DNA from: Acidobacteriota bacterium
GTDB taxonomy: Bacteria > Acidobacteriota > Terriglobia > Terriglobales > Acidobacteriaceae
DNA length: 7,790 nt
Assembly (NCBI GenBank): GCA_021780095.1
Contig: JAJXZK010000344.1
Location: 1-7,790 of the forward strand
Direction of reading: 5' to 3'
In this document: one piece after another, positions 6,947-7,790 of the stretch
Position numbering within the stretch: the first letter of the stretch is position 1
Layout: every line of letters begins with the position of its first letter
Program-made: the position numbers and the translations under genes
Notes under the pieces: generated by a model
What the model was told of the DNA's origin: nothing
Databases searched by the model: none
What the model saw: only the letters and a program-made list of their open reading frames with translations

Positions 6947-7594
6947 CATGAATTCCTCGTGCTGGCACTGGACGGCAATCCCGTGCCCCAGCCGCGCGCC
7001 GTGAAGGTGCTGACGCTGGGACCGGGGGAGCGCATCGACGCCATCGTGGCGATGAACCAGCCCGGCGTGTGGATCCTGGGCGCGATCGATGACGCCACGC
7101 GGCAGGGCGGCCTGGGCGTCGTAGTGGAATATTCCGGCCAGCACCGGCCCCCGCAGTGGGCCCCGCAACCCGGGGTCTACTGGGACTACACGCTGTTCGG
7201 CGGCCCCGCCTCCGGCAAGGCGCCCGCCCAGACCATCGAGATGATCTTCGAAAAGGTGCCCCGTGGCGCCCGGCCGTTCAATCTGTATACCGTCAACGGC
7301 AAGCCCTACCCGCACGACCGCGAGTTCGTGCTGCAGCAGGGCCACCGCTATCGACTGCTGCTGCGCAATCGCACCGACGATGCGCATCCCGTGCACCTGC
7401 ACCGCCATCTCTTCGAGCTGGTCGACGTGAACGGCAAACCCACCAGCGGCATCCTCAAGGACACGGTCATCGTGCCCATGTACGGCCGTGTCGCGGTGGA
7501 TTTCACCGCCGACCAGCCCGGTCTGTCCCTGTTCCACTGCCACATCCAGCATCACATGGACTACGGTTTCAAGGCGCTCTTCCGGTACGCTTGA
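6518..7594 (+). CDS. chimeric ORF: phosphofructokinase N-terminal half joined to multicopper oxidase C-terminal half
   Basis: A 358-residue frame made of two unrelated pieces. Residues 1-143 are the start of a 6-phosphofructokinase: RIGILTGGGDVPGLNSVIK with the nucleotide or pyrophosphate loop, RRGWEGL, ENTRTIDRTGGTFLHSSRTN, and IGGDDT at 138-143. The Asp after GGD is what PPi-dependent enzymes use, while ATP-dependent ones usually have Gly. The following PKT-x-DND catalytic block is absent. From residue 144 (HEFLVLALDGNPVP) the protein is a multicopper oxidase: the end of a middle cupredoxin domain, then a last domain with HPVHLHRH (H290, H293, H295, H297) and FHCHIQHHMDYGF (H340, C341, H342, H346; the axial position is Phe). 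The oxidase's N-terminal copper-binding HxH motifs are missing. Neither half could work in this arrangement, so I read it as two truncated genes joined by a breakpoint near 6947, not a functional fusion. Confidence 0.85.
   Translation: MSAQRIGILTGGGDVPGLNSVIKSVVYHGCAIGCQVVGIRRGWEGLTHVDLKDPASTARYILPLNRENTRTIDRTGGTFLHSSRTNPTKMQKLPPVLEGKQFSSKQSTKNGVTTTVFDVTPAVLRNIETLGLNYVVAIGGDDTHEFLVLALDGNPVPQPRAVKVLTLGPGERIDAIVAMNQPGVWILGAIDDATRQGGLGVVVEYSGQHRPPQWAPQPGVYWDYTLFGGPASGKAPAQTIEMIFEKVPRGARPFNLYTVNGKPYPHDREFVLQQGHRYRLLLRNRTDDAHPVHLHRHLFELVDVNGKPTSGILKDTVIVPMYGRVAVDFTADQPGLSLFHCHIQHHMDYGFKALFRYA
6938..6955. other. probable breakpoint between unrelated sequences
   Basis: Phosphofructokinase homology ends with the ACC codon of GGDDT (6944-6946), and multicopper oxidase homology begins with the following CAT (6947-6949). 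A GAATTC hexamer (EcoRI site) lies at 6950-6955, right at the join. Another GAATTC occurs at 5938-5943 inside mlaF, so the hexamer alone is not proof of a cloning join. Confidence 0.7.
6947..7594 (+). pseudogene. multicopper oxidase, C-terminal 215 codons
   Basis: Laccase-like multicopper oxidases couple oxidation of a substrate to reduction of O2 to water with four copper ions, usually outside the cytoplasm. Only the C-terminal share of the ligands is present: HPVHLHRH and the HCHIQHH cluster holding the type 1 Cys341. The Phe at the axial type 1 position, five residues after His346, is typical of higher-potential enzymes. The stop TGA at 7592-7594 directly after FKALFRYA looks like the natural end of the protein. 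Codon use is clearly more GC-rich (35 of the first 40 codons end in G or C). No signal peptide or start is available, so as placed it cannot be expressed as an oxidase. Confidence 0.85.
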
Positions 7595-7606
7595 GCCCGG
7601 CTGGCC

Positions 7607-7789
7607 CTGCAGCCGCCGGACGGCGCCCTGGCTCTGAACACCGTAAACGCCGTCGACCGGGCCAGGGTCATAGCCCAGGCGCCGCAGCTGCCGCTGGGCC
7701 TCGATCACGGCACAGCCGCGCATGGGCCGCTCGCCGGGGGCCAGGTTGGGGAAGCGCGGCAGAACAGGCTCCCACTCGATGTCGACAAT
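7607..7789 (-). CDS. peptidoglycan-binding domain protein, fragment entering from the right edge
   Basis: The minus-strand frame is open at the right edge. It first gives a proline-rich stretch (IVDIEWEPVLPRFPNLAPG), then from the ATG-encoded Met at 7723 a PG_binding_1-like segment: AVIEAQRQLRRLGYDPGPVD followed by GVYGVQSQGAVRRLQ. This matches the first two helices of the three-helix domain, with the usual LGY-x-PGPVDG turn. Similarity stops at about 7607. The third helix is not seen and the same frame runs on without a stop across the antisense of the oxidase and pfk pieces as far as 6569. I therefore give only the supported part; the true 3' end is unknown. Such domains anchor hydrolases, enzymes or signalling proteins to the cell wall, but the rest of this protein is outside the window. 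Confidence 0.5.
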
Positions 7790-7790
7790 G

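Noticed and set aside
6518..7594. A genuine new bifunctional sugar kinase/copper oxidase
   Set aside because: Both domains are cut through conserved cores, essential residues of each are missing, cytoplasmic and exported activities are mixed, and composition changes at the same point.
6569..7723. A 384-codon minus-strand frame across the pfk/oxidase region
   Set aside because: Only the first 39 residues (7607-7723) resemble a peptidoglycan-binding domain. The rest is the antisense shadow of the phosphofructokinase and oxidase pieces.

Overview
The window looks like a piece of an Acidobacteriota-type chromosome, moderately GC-rich and gene-dense. Its last roughly 850 bases are richer in GC and seem to come from elsewhere. 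The acidobacterial placement is inference. It rests on remembered similarity of the phosphofructokinase start, the short zinc-ribbon membrane protein and the MlaE/MlaF pair to proteins of that phylum. No search was possible.

Left part (2-2387). The window opens in the last 89 codons of uvrA (nucleotide excision repair). A CPBP-family intramembrane protease with its full motif set follows on the + strand. Two minus-strand genes come next. One is a small zinc-ribbon/two-helix membrane protein whose frame is broken by a single-base shift near 1521. The other is a YiiM-like MOSC-domain protein with a GTG start. A divergent intergenic region of about 200 bases separates it from the next gene.

Middle part (2594-6495). 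A large secreted M28 zinc peptidase of the glutamate carboxypeptidase II type appears to start at a TTG, which gives it a clean signal peptide. It is followed by a two-gene MlaE permease/MlaF ATPase unit of the phospholipid ABC transport system. The MlaF-like protein has Ser in place of the usual catalytic Glu after Walker B. No MlaD (MCE) gene is visible in the window.

Right part (6496-7790). A phosphofructokinase gene with a good ribosome binding site begins 22 bases after mlaF. It runs normally to its GGDDT phosphate-donor motif (residue 143), then changes mid-domain into the C-terminal half of a multicopper oxidase. GC at third codon positions rises from 21/40 in the first 40 codons of the ORF to 35/40 in the first 40 after the join. 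Beyond the oxidase stop, a minus-strand peptidoglycan-binding domain enters from the right edge. It loses family resemblance exactly where it meets the oxidase end and has no stop there. The most economical reading is one or two breakpoints (assembly or cloning chimera, or less likely a real rearrangement), not a new fusion enzyme. I found no CRISPR array, tRNA, rRNA, insertion sequence or convincing new multi-gene system.
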